A DNA stretch of 64,000 nt, from the NCBI RefSeq assembly GCF_014650335.1, contig NZ_BMUT01000001.1, forward strand, positions 611,037 through 675,036, read 5' to 3'. Position 1 is the stretch's first letter. The number at the start of each line of letters is the position of its first letter. The position numbers were made by a program, and so were the translations under genes. Shown piece by piece: positions 15,631 through 23,547 of this stretch. The stretch is from Streptomyces hiroshimensis (GTDB taxonomy: Bacteria > Actinomycetota > Actinomycetes > Streptomycetales > Streptomycetaceae). The notes under the pieces are model-generated. The model had not been told where the DNA came from and did not search any database. It was given only the letters and a program-made list of their open reading frames with translations.

Positions 15631-16458
15631 ATGCTCGAAGACTTTCTCGCAGGTGATCTGACCGACGTCGAGGAGGCGGTCCGCAAGGCGGCCGCCGCCG
15701 AGATCATGCCCCGCTTCCGGCAGCTCGCCGCGGACGAGATCGTCCAGAAGAACGGCCCGCACGACCTCGTCACCGTCGCCGACCGGCGCGCCGAGGAGCA
15801 CCTCACCGCCGCCCTCACGGCCCTGCTGCCCGGCTCGGTCGTGGTCGGCGAGGAGGCGGTGCACGCGGATCCGGGCATCCTCGGCGCCGTCGGCGGCGAT
15901 GTGCCCGTGTGGATCGTCGACCCGGTCGACGGCACCCGCCAGTTCGTGGGCGGCGACCCCGGCTTCGCGACCCTCGTCTGCCTCGCCCACCGCGGCGAGC
16001 TCCTCGCCTCCTGGACGTACGCGCCCGCGCTCGACCTGATGGCCGTCGCCCGCCGCGGCGCCGGGGCCCGGCTGGGCGGCGAGCCGCTGAGCGCCGGCTC
16101 GCCCGCCCCGGGCAAGGTCCTGGAAGTGGCGATCTCCCACTACGACTTCACCGACGACGAGCAGAAGCGCGTCCTGTCGGCGCTCTCCACGGAGGGCGTC
16201 GCGCCGCGCCCCTGCGGCTCGGCCGGCCTGGAGTACCTCAACGTGGCGCGGGGCGTCATCGACGGCCTCGCCTTCTCCTGGGAGAACCCCTGGGACCACG
16301 CCGCCGGGCTGCTGCTGGTCGCCGAGGCGGGCGGGGCGAGCGGGACCCTCGCCGGGGAGCCCTTCCGCATAGCCGGCGGCAACGCCCTCCCCTTCGCGGC
16401 GGCGCGGGACGAGGCGACGCTCCGTCATATCCTGGACCTGCTGGCGTCCGCCGGCTGA
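15631..16458 (+). CDS. Inositol-monophosphatase/histidinol-phosphatase family enzyme
   Basis: A 275-residue member of the IMPase superfamily with metal sites VTVADRRAEE, GEEAVH and the signature WIVDPVDGTRQF (about residues 91-102), plus the C-terminal ENPWDHAAGLLL motif. These proteins hydrolyse inositol phosphate, histidinol phosphate or related phosphomonoesters using Mg2+; the true substrate cannot be told. It precedes an FAD oxidoreductase gene by 27 bp, so the two may be co-transcribed. Confidence 0.85.
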   Translation: MLEDFLAGDLTDVEEAVRKAAAAEIMPRFRQLAADEIVQKNGPHDLVTVADRRAEEHLTAALTALLPGSVVVGEEAVHADPGILGAVGGDVPVWIVDPVDGTRQFVGGDPGFATLVCLAHRGELLASWTYAPALDLMAVARRGAGARLGGEPLSAGSPAPGKVLEVAISHYDFTDDEQKRVLSALSTEGVAPRPCGSAGLEYLNVARGVIDGLAFSWENPWDHAAGLLLVAEAGGASGTLAGEPFRIAGGNALPFAAARDEATLRHILDLLASAG

Positions 16459-16485
16459 TCCCGAGGACGAGGGGAGTGGCGTCCG

Positions 16486-17901
16486 GTGCCGACCATGCTC
16501 GACGCTGTCGTCGTAGGTGCCGGGCCCAACGGGCTCACCGCCGCCGTGGAGCTGGCCCGGCGCGGGCTGTCGGTGGAGGTCTTCGAGGCCGCCGACGCCA
16601 TCGGCGGCGGCGCGCGGACCGAGGAGCTCACGCTCCCCGGCTTCCGGCACGACCCGTGCTCCGCCGTGCACCCGCTCGGCGCGGGCTCGCCCGCCTTCGC
16701 CGCGATGCCGCTCGACCGCCACGGCCTGGAGTGGGTGCACCCCGGGCTGCCCATGGCGCACCCCTTCCCCGACGGCACGGCCGCGGTCCTCGCCCGCAGC
16801 GTGGGGGAGACTGCGCACTCCCTCGGGCCGCGCGACGCCGGGGCGTACCGGCGCCTCGTCGAGCCCTTCCACGGCAGGTGGGAGACGCTCGCGGCCGACT
16901 TCCTGCGCACCCAGTGGGACGGCCTTCCGAGCGATCCGCTCCTCTACGCCCGCTTCGGCCTGGCCGGGGGGCAACCCGCGTCCCTGCTGACCCGCCGCTT
17001 CCGGGGCGAGAAGGCGCCCGCCCTGTTCGCCGGCCTCGCCGCGCACGGCATCGGCCCCCTCACCGGCATCGGCACCGGCGGCATGGCGCTGGTCTTCGCG
17101 CTGGCCGCGCACGCAGGCGGCTGGCCGGTGCCGCGCGGCGGCTCGCAGGCCATCGCCGACGCCCTGGCCTCGTACCTGCGCGCGTGCGGCGGCACCGTGC
17201 ACACCGGCTTCGAGGTCAAGCGCCTGGACGATCTGCCGCCCGCCCGCGCCTACGTCTTCGACACCTCGCCCACCGCCCTCGCCCGGATCGCGGACCTCGG
17301 CAACGCCTACCGCGGCTACCGCTACGGCCCCAGCGTCTTCAAGATCGACTACGCGCTGTCGGGCCCCGTGCCGTGGACGGCGCAGGAGGCCCGCCGCGCC
17401 GGCACGGTCCACATCGGCCCGACGTACGGCGAGATCGACGCCGCACTGGACGCGGCGCTCCAGGGCCGCGACCCCTCGGTGCCGTTCCTCATCACCGCCC
17501 AGCCCAGCCTCGCCGACCCCACCCGCGCGCCCGAAGGCAAGCACACCTTCTGGGTGTACGGGCACGTGCCGAGCGGCTGGGAGGGCGATGCCACCGAGGT
17601 GATTGAGCGTCAGATCGAGCGCTTCGCCCCCGGCTTCCGCGACCTCGTCCTGGCCCGCGCCACGGCCGGCCCCCCGCAGCTGGCCGCCCGCAACGCCAAC
17701 TACGTGGGCGGCGACTTCGCCATCGGCTCCGTGGCGGGCCTGCGCCTGATCATCCGGCCCAAGCTCGCCCGCGTGCCCTACGCCACGTCCCACCCGGCCG
17801 TCTTCCTGTGCTCCTCCGCCACCCCGCCGGGCCCCGGCGTCCACGGCATGTGCGGGCACCACGCGGCGAAGGCGGTGTGGCGGAGCCTGCGCACACGATA
17901 G
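16486..17901 (+). CDS. Phytoene-dehydrogenase-like FAD oxidoreductase
   Basis: A 471-residue flavoprotein. An N-terminal dinucleotide fold ([20 protein letters not shown], about residues 7-26) and [15 protein letters not shown] identify the NAD(P)/FAD-binding amine-oxidase/CrtI superfamily. The C-terminal part contains [15 protein letters not shown], the FAD-contact end of this group. No carotenoid partner genes are near, so it is likely one of the many CrtI-like proteins of unknown substrate. GTG 16486 has GGGGAG upstream; ATG 16495 is an alternative. Confidence 0.82.
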   Translation: MPTMLDAVVVGAGPNGLTAAVELARRGLSVEVFEAADAIGGGARTEELTLPGFRHDPCSAVHPLGAGSPAFAAMPLDRHGLEWVHPGLPMAHPFPDGTAAVLARSVGETAHSLGPRDAGAYRRLVEPFHGRWETLAADFLRTQWDGLPSDPLLYARFGLAGGQPASLLTRRFRGEKAPALFAGLAAHGIGPLTGIGTGGMALVFALAAHAGGWPVPRGGSQAIADALASYLRACGGTVHTGFEVKRLDDLPPARAYVFDTSPTALARIADLGNAYRGYRYGPSVFKIDYALSGPVPWTAQEARRAGTVHIGPTYGEIDAALDAALQGRDPSVPFLITAQPSLADPTRAPEGKHTFWVYGHVPSGWEGDATEVIERQIERFAPGFRDLVLARATAGPPQLAARNANYVGGDFAIGSVAGLRLIIRPKLARVPYATSHPAVFLCSSATPPGPGVHGMCGHHAAKAVWRSLRTR

Positions 17902-17946
17902 GCGCGCACCGTACGGGCCGGGGACGCCGGACCGGCCGGGAACCGC

Positions 17947-18537
17947 TCAGGCGGCGCCCGGCAGGTCCGCCAGGATCCCGTTCCGTACGGCGACGGCGTC
18001 GGTCCCCAGCTTCCGCAGGACGCCGCCCGTCACCTTGTCGTCCGGGTCGAGGATGCCCAGGAGGACGTGTTCCGCGCCGATGTGGCGTTCCTCGCGAGCC
18101 AGGGCCTCACGCAGGGAACGTTCCAGGGCCTTCTTCGCGCGGGGCGTGAAGGGGATGTGGCCCTGCCGGCCGGCTTCGCTCCGGCGGCGGCCGAACGGCG
18201 GGATCCGCCGCCGCTCCTCCGGCGGACCGGGCCGGTCCAGGGCCCCCGGCCCGAACGTGCCCTCGGCCTGCGCCCGTACGGCTTCCAGATCGATGCCGAA
18301 GGCCCGCAGCGCCTCCGCGTCGTCCGTACCGAGGGCTCCGGCGGGCGCGACCGCGCTCCGGCACGTCTCGGGCGTGATGCCGAAGCGGGCCAGCGTGGCG
18401 ACTCCCGGTGCTCCGTCCTGCATGAGGACGCCGAGCAGCAGGTGTTCGCTGCCGATCCACGGATGGCCCAGCGTGCGGGCCTCCTCCTGCGCCTGTACTA
18501 CGGCGACACGTGCATCCCGGGTGAACCGTTCGAACAT
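17947..18537 (-). CDS. Stand-alone Clp N-domain protein
   Basis: A 196-residue protein made of two Clp_N repeats (residues 1-60: MFERFTRDARVAVVQAQEEA and LGHPWIGSEHLLLGVL; residues 125-190: FTPRAKKALERSLREAL and HIGAEHVLLGIL) joined by an Arg/Pro-rich linker, with no AAA+ module. Free Clp_N proteins are common in Streptomyces and may act as ClpC-substrate adaptors or sensors. The gene starts 2 bp after the stop of the HTH gene upstream, with an AGGAGG overlapping that stop, so both are co-expressed. Confidence 0.88.
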   Translation of the reverse strand: MFERFTRDARVAVVQAQEEARTLGHPWIGSEHLLLGVLMQDGAPGVATLARFGITPETCRSAVAPAGALGTDDAEALRAFGIDLEAVRAQAEGTFGPGALDRPGPPEERRRIPPFGRRRSEAGRQGHIPFTPRAKKALERSLREALAREERHIGAEHVLLGILDPDDKVTGGVLRKLGTDAVAVRNGILADLPGAA

Positions 18538-18539
18538 GC

Positions 18540-18764
18540 CTACCTCCTGGCGTGTTTCTTGTGCACTGCCTGCCTGCTGACTCCGAGCGCGGCCCCGATC
18601 TCCTCCCAGGACCAGCCCTGCCGGCGCGCGCTGTCGACCTGCAGCGCCTCCAGGCGCTCGACGAGCCGTCGCAGCGCGGCGACGGCGCGCAGCCCCACAT
18701 GGGGATCGCTGTCCATGGCGGCCTCGGTGGTGCCGACCGCGTCCTTCGCATCCGTTCCGGCCAT
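18540..18764 (-). CDS. Small HTH protein paired with the Clp_N protein
   Basis: A 74-residue protein whose C-terminal half is a helix-turn-helix (GWSWEEIGAALGVSRQAVHK). The N-terminal half is a helical dimerisation-like region (VAALRRLVERLEALQVDSAR). The same SW[ED]-[ET]IG..LGVSRQA HTH occurs in the protein at 18902-19465, so the two are paralogous in this domain. ATG 18764 is chosen; a TTG at 18785 is possible but lacks a ribosome site. Dyads with GTCA/TGAC arms sit at 18768-18783 and 18797-18812 just upstream, suggesting autoregulation. Confidence 0.8.
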   Translation of the reverse strand: MAGTDAKDAVGTTEAAMDSDPHVGLRAVAALRRLVERLEALQVDSARRQGWSWEEIGAALGVSRQAVHKKHARR

Positions 18765-18767
18765 GCT

Positions 18768-18812
18768 GTCAACTTTGGATGACAAGCAGGGAGGGTGTCA
18801 ACCGTTGTTGAC
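18768..18812. promoter_or_regulatory. GTCAAC/GTTGAC dyads upstream of the HTH-Clp_N operon
   Basis: GTCAAC-CGTT-GTTGAC at 18797-18812 is a perfect 6-4-6 palindrome; GTCA-N8-TGAC at 18768-18783 is a weaker second copy. Both lie directly before the HTH start. The half-site matches the dyads at 19756-19800 by the second HTH operon. Confidence 0.6.
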
Positions 18813-18846
18813 GGATGGGTCGTGGGCTTCCGGCGGAGTGTCAGAC

Positions 18847-18897
18847 GTCAGGCATCAGGCAGGTGTCAGGCAGGTGCCAGGCATCAGGCAGGCGCCG
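18847..18897. repeat. Short direct repeats (GGCATCAGGCAGG type)
   Basis: A 51-bp stretch built from CAGGCATCAGGCAGGTG, CAGGCAGGTGC and CAGGCATCAGGCAGGCG units just downstream of the HTH gene at 18902. It looks like slippage or recombination-derived low-complexity DNA. Confidence 0.6.
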
Positions 18898-18901
18898 GGC
18901 G

Positions 18902-19465
18902 TCAGCCGTCCTTCAGCGGGCGCTTGTAGTAGCTCCACGGGAAGTAGCCGCCGACCTCGATCCAGCCGTCCGCCTCCATGCGCCGCCGGCGCCCGGCGAC
19001 CGCGAGCGGGACGCGGCGGTACTCCCACTGCCGGTCGGACGCCACCACCGCGTGGTACAGCGGGCCGAAGTCGACCAGCTCCCAGCGGTCCAGGCCCGCT
19101 TCGGCGAGGGCGGCCATCTCGTTGAACGCGGTCAGCGGGGTGAGGACCCGGCGCTCGGGCGAGGCTTCGGGGACGGCGCTGCCCTTGGCGGCGAAGCGCT
19201 GCTGCGCGGCCTGCCGGCTCACGCCCAGCAGGCGGCCGATGGTGTCCCAGCTGTGCCCCGCGGCCCGGGCGCCCTGCACGGCCTCGCGCAGCAGCCGGCT
19301 CGTCTCCTCGGCGCCGGTCCGGGTGGCGGCCACCAGGCGGAGATAGCCCAGCGGGTCGTGCTCCAGGGACTCGGTGAGCCCTTCGGGAGCGCCGAGTACG
19401 GCGCTCGCGATGCCCTCGCGGATGCGGGTTTCCTCTTCCGGGGTGAGCGGTGTCGCCTCGTTCAT
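18902..19465 (-). CDS. HTH protein with conserved C-terminal domain, unknown role
   Basis: A 187-residue protein: helical N-terminus, helix-turn-helix at about residues 72-92 (HSWDTIGRLLGVSRQAAQQR), then a C-terminal domain of about 90 residues with WELVDFGPLYHAVVASD and WIEVGGYFPWSYYKRPL. I know it only as a Streptomyces hypothetical. ATG 19465 overlaps the stop of the small membrane protein gene upstream by ATGA, so a membrane protein and a putative DNA-binding protein are made together. Confidence 0.7.
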   Translation of the reverse strand: MNEATPLTPEEETRIREGIASAVLGAPEGLTESLEHDPLGYLRLVAATRTGAEETSRLLREAVQGARAAGHSWDTIGRLLGVSRQAAQQRFAAKGSAVPEASPERRVLTPLTAFNEMAALAEAGLDRWELVDFGPLYHAVVASDRQWEYRRVPLAVAGRRRRMEADGWIEVGGYFPWSYYKRPLKDG

Positions 19466-19752
19466 CGCCGCTCACCGCCGTGGAGCGGCTCAAGGGCGTC
19501 CAGGGCCGCCGCGTCGCGCTGCCGCTGCTCGTCGTCGGCGGTGCTCTGCGTGCGTGACGCCCCGAAGAGGGCGCCCATGGCGGCGGTGAGGACGAGCTCG
19601 GCGCCGATCAGCGCGATGAACGCCGGGGTGCCGAGGTCCTTGGCGAGCCCCAGGGCGAGCGTGATCAGGGCGATGGTGCAAATCACCAGCGCGAGGGCGG
19701 TGTTGGCAGGGGTGGACGGAGGGGCGGCCGGCCGCCGCGGCGAATCGATCAT
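19462..19752 (-). CDS. Small two-helix membrane protein
   Basis: A 96-residue protein with two hydrophobic helices (TALALVICTIALITLALGLA and FIALIGAELVLTAAMGALFG, about residues 18-37 and 45-64) and a polar, acidic C-terminal tail. ATG 19752 is preceded by GGAAAGG, which is part of a GTCAA-N7-TTGAC repeat, so a regulator bound there would cover the ribosome site region. It is translationally coupled to the HTH gene downstream. Function unknown; a membrane partner or anchor of the HTH protein is a guess. Confidence 0.65.
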   Translation of the reverse strand: MIDSPRRPAAPPSTPANTALALVICTIALITLALGLAKDLGTPAFIALIGAELVLTAAMGALFGASRTQSTADDEQRQRDAAALDALEPLHGGERR

Positions 19753-19754
19753 GG

Positions 19755-19805
19755 TGTCAACCTTTCCTTGACGCCGCCCCTTTGTCAACTTTTCCTTGAC
19801 GCCGC
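19755..19805. promoter_or_regulatory. 28-bp directly repeated GTCAA-N7-TTGAC element
   Basis: Two copies with one mismatch over 23 bp start at 19755 and 19783. Each contains a dyad, GTCAA-CCTTTCC-TTGAC (19756-19772) and GTCAA-CTTTTCC-TTGAC (19784-19800). They fill the gap between the sirtuin stop and the membrane protein start. On the coding strand each gives an AAGGAAAGG/AAGGAAAAG ribosome-site-like core, but only the first serves a gene. Confidence 0.7.
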
Positions 19806-19824
19806 TCCGCCCGGCCGGAGCGGG

Positions 19825-20565
19825 CTATCCCGCGGCGATCCGCTCCAGCAGCGCCAGGAGCGCCGTCCCGATCGGCTCGCGCACCAGCTCGTCGGCCCGG
19901 TCGTCGTACGGCGTCGGCTCCGCGTTGACGATGATCAGCCGCGCGCCGTGGTCGGCCGCCAGCCCCGCCAGCGACGCGGCGGGATGCACCTGCAGGCTCG
20001 TGCCGACGGCGATGAAGACCTCGCACGCCTTGGTCACGGCCACCGCCTCGCCCAGCACCGCCGGGTCCAGGCCCTCGCCGAACATGACCGTCGCCGACTT
20101 GAGAATGCCTCCGCACGCCTCGCACGCCGGATCCGGATCGCCGGCCGCCACCCGCTCCAGGGCCGCCCCCATGCCGGAGCGGACCTTGCAGCGGGTGCAC
20201 TGCACGGCCCGTGCCGAGCCGTGCAGTTCGAGGACCTTGCGCTCCGGCATCCCCGCCATCTGGTGCAGCCCGTCGACGTTCTGCGTGATGACGCGCACGG
20301 GGACGCCCGACTGCTCCAGGCGCACCACCGCCTCGTGCGCGGCGTTCGGCCGGGCGCGGAGCGCGGGCCCGTCGCGCCGCATCCGCCACGACCGGCGCCG
20401 GATCTCCGGGTCGGACATGTAGTACGTGTACGTGACGAGCTTCTCGGCCTCCGGGTCGCGGCGCCATAGCCCGTCGGGGCCGCGGTAGTCCGGGATGCCG
20501 GAGTCCGTGGAGATCCCGGCGCCGCTGAGGATCGCCACCAAAGGGCGTTTCTTGGCCGTGTTCAT
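19825..20565 (-). CDS. cobB: Sirtuin, NAD-dependent protein deacylase
   Basis: A 246-residue Sir2 protein: GAGIS-TDSGIPDYRG (about residues 14-28), TQNVDGLHQMAG, catalytic His in ELHGSA, a four-Cys zinc site (CTRCK ... CEACGG), GTSLQVHPAA and NAEPTP. It removes acyl groups from lysines, for example on acyl-CoA synthetases. From memory the position matches S. coelicolor SCO6464 (CobB2). ATG 20565 matches the family start; the longer frame adds 33 unrelated residues. Confidence 0.92.
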   Translation of the reverse strand: MNTAKKRPLVAILSGAGISTDSGIPDYRGPDGLWRRDPEAEKLVTYTYYMSDPEIRRRSWRMRRDGPALRARPNAAHEAVVRLEQSGVPVRVITQNVDGLHQMAGMPERKVLELHGSARAVQCTRCKVRSGMGAALERVAAGDPDPACEACGGILKSATVMFGEGLDPAVLGEAVAVTKACEVFIAVGTSLQVHPAASLAGLAADHGARLIIVNAEPTPYDDRADELVREPIGTALLALLERIAAG

Positions 20566-20658
20566 GGCGCGAGCGTAGGCAGGTCGGCGCGGGCCCGGCG
20601 ACGGGTTTTCCTGTGGATCTGTCGATATTTCGAGCCCTTTGTTGGATGCCGGAGAGCC

Positions 20659-20677
20659 AATCACCGATCTGGTGATT
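20659..20677. promoter_or_regulatory. AATCACC-N5-GGTGATT palindrome in divergent promoter region
   Basis: A perfect 7-bp inverted repeat with a 5-base centre lies between the divergent sirtuin and collagen-like genes, in a locally AT-rich stretch. It is an operator candidate for one or both. Confidence 0.45.
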
Positions 20678-20849
20678 TGTCGACTTTTTCATGCGTCATT
20701 CCAATGGCGTCGTTTTGTATGTCCGCGGCTCCTTCGCGCGGGTGAATGCGGAGGCGGCATCCGGGCCAAGGGCCGGACTCGCCTCGCCGGTGTGCGTCCG
20801 TGGCTGTGTTCCTGTGCCATTCCGGGTCCTTGGGAGTGAAGGGAGCGAT

Positions 20850-21908
20850 ATGTCGCTAATGCAGAGGCGGGCCGGGGTCTTCGTGGCCGGGCGCGGTGTC
20901 GTCGTGCTGGGGGTGCTGTTCGCGTTCTGCGCGTCGGCGGGCGCGGGGGCGTCCGCCGACGGCGGAGGCGCGGGCGGCGGAGTTCCGGGTGAAGTGATCT
21001 CGCGGGTCGGTCAGAAGGTGCGCAAGAGTCCTGCGATCTCTGCGCCCGCCGTCGGCAGTTACAAGCCCGGGGCGCATGTGCTCATCGCATGTCAGGCCGC
21101 CGGGGGACGGGTGGACGGGGACGGTCTCTGGTACCGGCTGGCCGACGGGCGGGGGTGGCTGAGCGCCCGCTACGTTCACGTGTCCGGATTCGTCCCCGTC
21201 TGCAAGAGCGGCGGCGGGAGCCCCGGCGGGCCGGCGGGTCCGAAGGGGGAACCGGCCGGTCAGAAGGGACAGAAGGGCGGCCCCGGGCAGAAGGGTGATC
21301 CCGGGCAGAAGGGCGGCCCCGGCCCGTCGGCTCCCACGGCTCCCACGGGTCCCGCAGGGTCGCAGGATCCGAAGGAGGTGCCGGGTGCCGCCACGGGGCC
21401 TGCCGGAATCGTGGGGCCGACGACCCTGCCCGCTCCCGTGGGGGGTGGCAAGGGCGGCCCCGGCTCTCCCGGATCCGCCAAACCCGGCAGGCCGGCCAGG
21501 CCCGCCGTGGCGGCCAAGCCCACCGGCGCCGCCAAGCCTTCCGTGCCCGTCAAGCCCGCCGGCGCAGCCAGGCCCACCCCTCCTGCCAAGCCCGCCGGCG
21601 CTGCAGGCCAGGCCGCCCCCGCGATCCTGCCGGACGTCCCCGGCGCCGCCGGCCGGATGCAGGCCGTCGCCCGCGACTACACCGTCCCGCCGAGGTCCCT
21701 GCGCCAGCTGCTGAGGAGCCCCACGTGCCCCGACGGCACGCGGATCGCCGGAGGCGGCTACTTCCAGCCCGGCGGCCGGATCGGCGGAGTGGAGACGGTC
21801 GACGCGTACCCCAGCGTCACCGGGAACGTCTATCTGGTGGGCGTGAACAACACGAGCCCCACCGCCGTCGGCCTGAGGGTCTTCGCGGTCTGCCAGCCGG
21901 TGGCCTGA
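20850..21908 (+). CDS. Secreted SH3/collagen-like repeat protein
   Basis: A 352-residue exported protein. An N-terminal signal (RGVVVLGVLFAFCASAGAGASA, about residues 15-36) is followed by an SH3_3-type domain (VISRVGQKVRKSP, WLSARYVHVSG; about 50-112). Then come Gly-x-y collagen-like triplets with many Lys (GPKGEP, GQKGDPGQKGGPG), a long Pro/Ala/Lys stretch built of AKPAGAA-type repeats, and a C-terminal Cys-containing domain of about 80 residues (CPDGTRIAGGGYFQPGG, VYLVGVNNTSPTAVGLRVFAVC). Cell-wall attachment through the basic region is likely. ATG 20850 has AGGGAG upstream. Confidence 0.75.
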   Translation: MSLMQRRAGVFVAGRGVVVLGVLFAFCASAGAGASADGGGAGGGVPGEVISRVGQKVRKSPAISAPAVGSYKPGAHVLIACQAAGGRVDGDGLWYRLADGRGWLSARYVHVSGFVPVCKSGGGSPGGPAGPKGEPAGQKGQKGGPGQKGDPGQKGGPGPSAPTAPTGPAGSQDPKEVPGAATGPAGIVGPTTLPAPVGGGKGGPGSPGSAKPGRPARPAVAAKPTGAAKPSVPVKPAGAARPTPPAKPAGAAGQAAPAILPDVPGAAGRMQAVARDYTVPPRSLRQLLRSPTCPDGTRIAGGGYFQPGGRIGGVETVDAYPSVTGNVYLVGVNNTSPTAVGLRVFAVCQPVA

Positions 21909-21929
21909 CCTGCCGGGCAGGGGAGCGGT

Positions 21930-21957
21930 GGCGGCCCGCCCGGTATGGTGGGCCGCC
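21930..21957 (+). terminator. Hairpin after the collagen-like gene
   Basis: GGCGGCCC pairs with GGGCCGCC across a 12-base loop, 21 bp after the stop codon. Confidence 0.6.
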
Positions 21958-22008
21958 TCGCGACGGGGGCCGCGCGCCCACCCCGCGTCCCCGGCCTCGC
22001 GAAAATAA

Positions 22009-22024
22009 TTGACCCTCAGGTCAA
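22009..22024. promoter_or_regulatory. TetR operator candidate TTGACC-N4-GGTCAA
   Basis: A perfect 6-4-6 palindrome 19 bp before the TetR start. Its ACC-N4-GGT core recurs at 22689-22700 before the SDR gene, so the regulator probably controls itself and its neighbour. Confidence 0.7.
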
Positions 22025-22043
22025 AAAATCATACGGTCTCCCC

Positions 22044-22622
22044 ATGGGAAGACCCAAGCAGTTCGACCCGGACGTGGCCGTCGGCAAGGCCATGGACGTC
22101 TTCTGGCGCAAGGGCTACGCGGCCACCACGCCACAGGACCTCGTCGACGAGCTCGGCATCGGCAAGGGCAGCCTCTACAACGCCTTCGGCAGCAAGCACG
22201 CCCTGTTCGAGCGCGCGCTGGAGCGCTACCGCGACACCCAGTCGCTGGCGCTGGTGGAACTGCTCGACCAGCCGGGCCCCGTCCGGCCGCTGCTGCGCTC
22301 CGCGATGGAGCTGCTGATCGAGACCGATCTGGGCCCGTCCGGCCGCCGCGGGTGCTTCGCCGTCAACACCGCCACCGAACTCGGCGGCAGGGACGAAGTC
22401 TCCACCGGCCTCGTACAGCGCATGTTCGAGCGCACCGAGGGCGCCTTCAGGGAGGCCGTCGAGCGCGGGCAGCGCACGGGGGAGTTCGCTCCGGACCGGG
22501 ATGCGGACGCGGCGGCGAGCCTGCTGCTCGCGACGCTCGTCGGCATGCGGGTCATCGCCCGGGCCCAGGGCGGCCGGGAGCGGCTGGGCCGGATCGTGGA
22601 CGCGGCGCTCGCCGCGCTCTGA
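22044..22622 (+). CDS. TetR/AcrR-family regulator
   Basis: A 192-residue repressor with an N-terminal HTH (MDVFWRKGYAATTPQDLVDE, LGIGKGSLYNAFGSKHALF, about residues 18-56) and a C-terminal ligand domain (GRRGCFAVNTATELGG, LLLATLVGMRVIAR) of the AcuR/YcdC-like type. It precedes an SDR gene by 96 bp and the two share a palindromic operator core, so it likely represses the SDR until an inducer binds. ATG 22044 directly follows the palindrome. Confidence 0.9.
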   Translation: MGRPKQFDPDVAVGKAMDVFWRKGYAATTPQDLVDELGIGKGSLYNAFGSKHALFERALERYRDTQSLALVELLDQPGPVRPLLRSAMELLIETDLGPSGRRGCFAVNTATELGGRDEVSTGLVQRMFERTEGAFREAVERGQRTGEFAPDRDADAAASLLLATLVGMRVIARAQGGRERLGRIVDAALAAL

Positions 22623-22688
22623 CCGGCCGTGGCGCGATGGCCGCGCCGTGCCCGGCATGCACCCCCGCTCAGTCGTACCCATATTTTG

Positions 22689-22700
22689 TACCTATAGGTA
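22689..22700. promoter_or_regulatory. TACC-TATA-GGTA palindrome before the SDR gene
   Basis: A perfect 12-bp palindrome inside an AT-rich promoter-like stretch, 18 bp before the SDR start. It shares ACC-N4-GGT with the TetR autoregulatory site. Confidence 0.6.
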
Positions 22701-22718
22701 AAGAAAGAAGCGTGCGTC

Positions 22719-23504
22719 ATGGATCTCCACCTCACCGGCAAGACCGCCCTCGTCACCGGGGCGAGCCGCGGCATCGGCCTCGCCACCGTCCGTTCCCTCG
22801 CCGCCGAGGGCGTACGGGTCGTCGGCGCCGCCCGTACGATCACCCCCGAGCTGAAGGAGGCCGCCACCGCGGCCGTCTCCGTGGACCTCAGCACGCCCGA
22901 CGGCGCGCGCACGCTCGTCGAGCAGGCGCGCGCCGCGCTCGGCGACGGGATCGACCTGCTGGTCAACAACGTCGGCGGCGGCGACGAGGTCGTCCTCGGC
23001 GGGTTCCTCGACGCCGACGACGCCCAGTTCCAGGCGAACCTCGACCTCAACTTCCTCAGCGCCGTCCGCGTCAGCCGCGCCGCCCTGCCGTCCCTGGTGG
23101 AGCGGCGCGGGTCCGTCGTCAACGTCTCCTCGGTCAACGCGCGGCTCCCCGCCGCCGGCCCCGTCGCGTACAGCGTGGCCAAGGCGGCGCTCACCGCCTT
23201 CGGCAAGTCCCTGTCCGAGGAGTTCGGGCCGAAGGGCGTACGCGTCAACACCGTCTCGCCGGGCGTGGTCCGCACCGCGATCTGGGAGGACCCGGACGGG
23301 TTCGGCGGCAAGGTGGCCGCCGCGGCCGGCGTCGACCACGCCGAGTTCCTTAAGCAGCTCCCCGAGCGGTTCGGCATGGCCAGCCCCCGGATCACCGAGC
23401 CCGGCGAGGTCGCGGCGCTCATCACCTTCCTGCTCTCCGACGTGGCGGCCAACATCACCGGCGCCGACCACGTCATCGACGGCGGCACGGTGAAGACCGT
23501 CTAG
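22719..23504 (+). CDS. Short-chain dehydrogenase under TetR control
   Basis: A 261-residue classical SDR: TGASRGIG (13-20), NNVGG, catalytic S-Y-K (NVSSVNARLP, YSVAKAALTAFGKSL) and a C-terminal DHVIDGGTVKTV. It oxidises or reduces an unknown alcohol/ketone with NAD(P). An AAAGAAAG tract replaces a strong ribosome site. It converges with the BCCT gene with only 43 bp between stops; that gap contains two AGCCCCGCGACGTC copies. Confidence 0.88.
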   Translation: MDLHLTGKTALVTGASRGIGLATVRSLAAEGVRVVGAARTITPELKEAATAAVSVDLSTPDGARTLVEQARAALGDGIDLLVNNVGGGDEVVLGGFLDADDAQFQANLDLNFLSAVRVSRAALPSLVERRGSVVNVSSVNARLPAAGPVAYSVAKAALTAFGKSLSEEFGPKGVRVNTVSPGVVRTAIWEDPDGFGGKVAAAAGVDHAEFLKQLPERFGMASPRITEPGEVAALITFLLSDVAANITGADHVIDGGTVKTV

Positions 23505-23547
23505 CCCCGCGACGTCTCCAGCCCCGCGACGTCCGGCCCCGCCCCGT

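Noticed and set aside
13571..17862. Long minus-strand ORFs antisense to the GGT, IMPase and FAD oxidoreductase genes
   Set aside because: Low-complexity Arg/Gly/Ala translations; only the 12998-13570 portion encodes a real (truncated) protein.
18768..19805. CRISPR-like array suspected from repeated GTCAA/TTGAC units
   Set aside because: Only isolated dyads with no regular spacers; no cas genes anywhere in the window.
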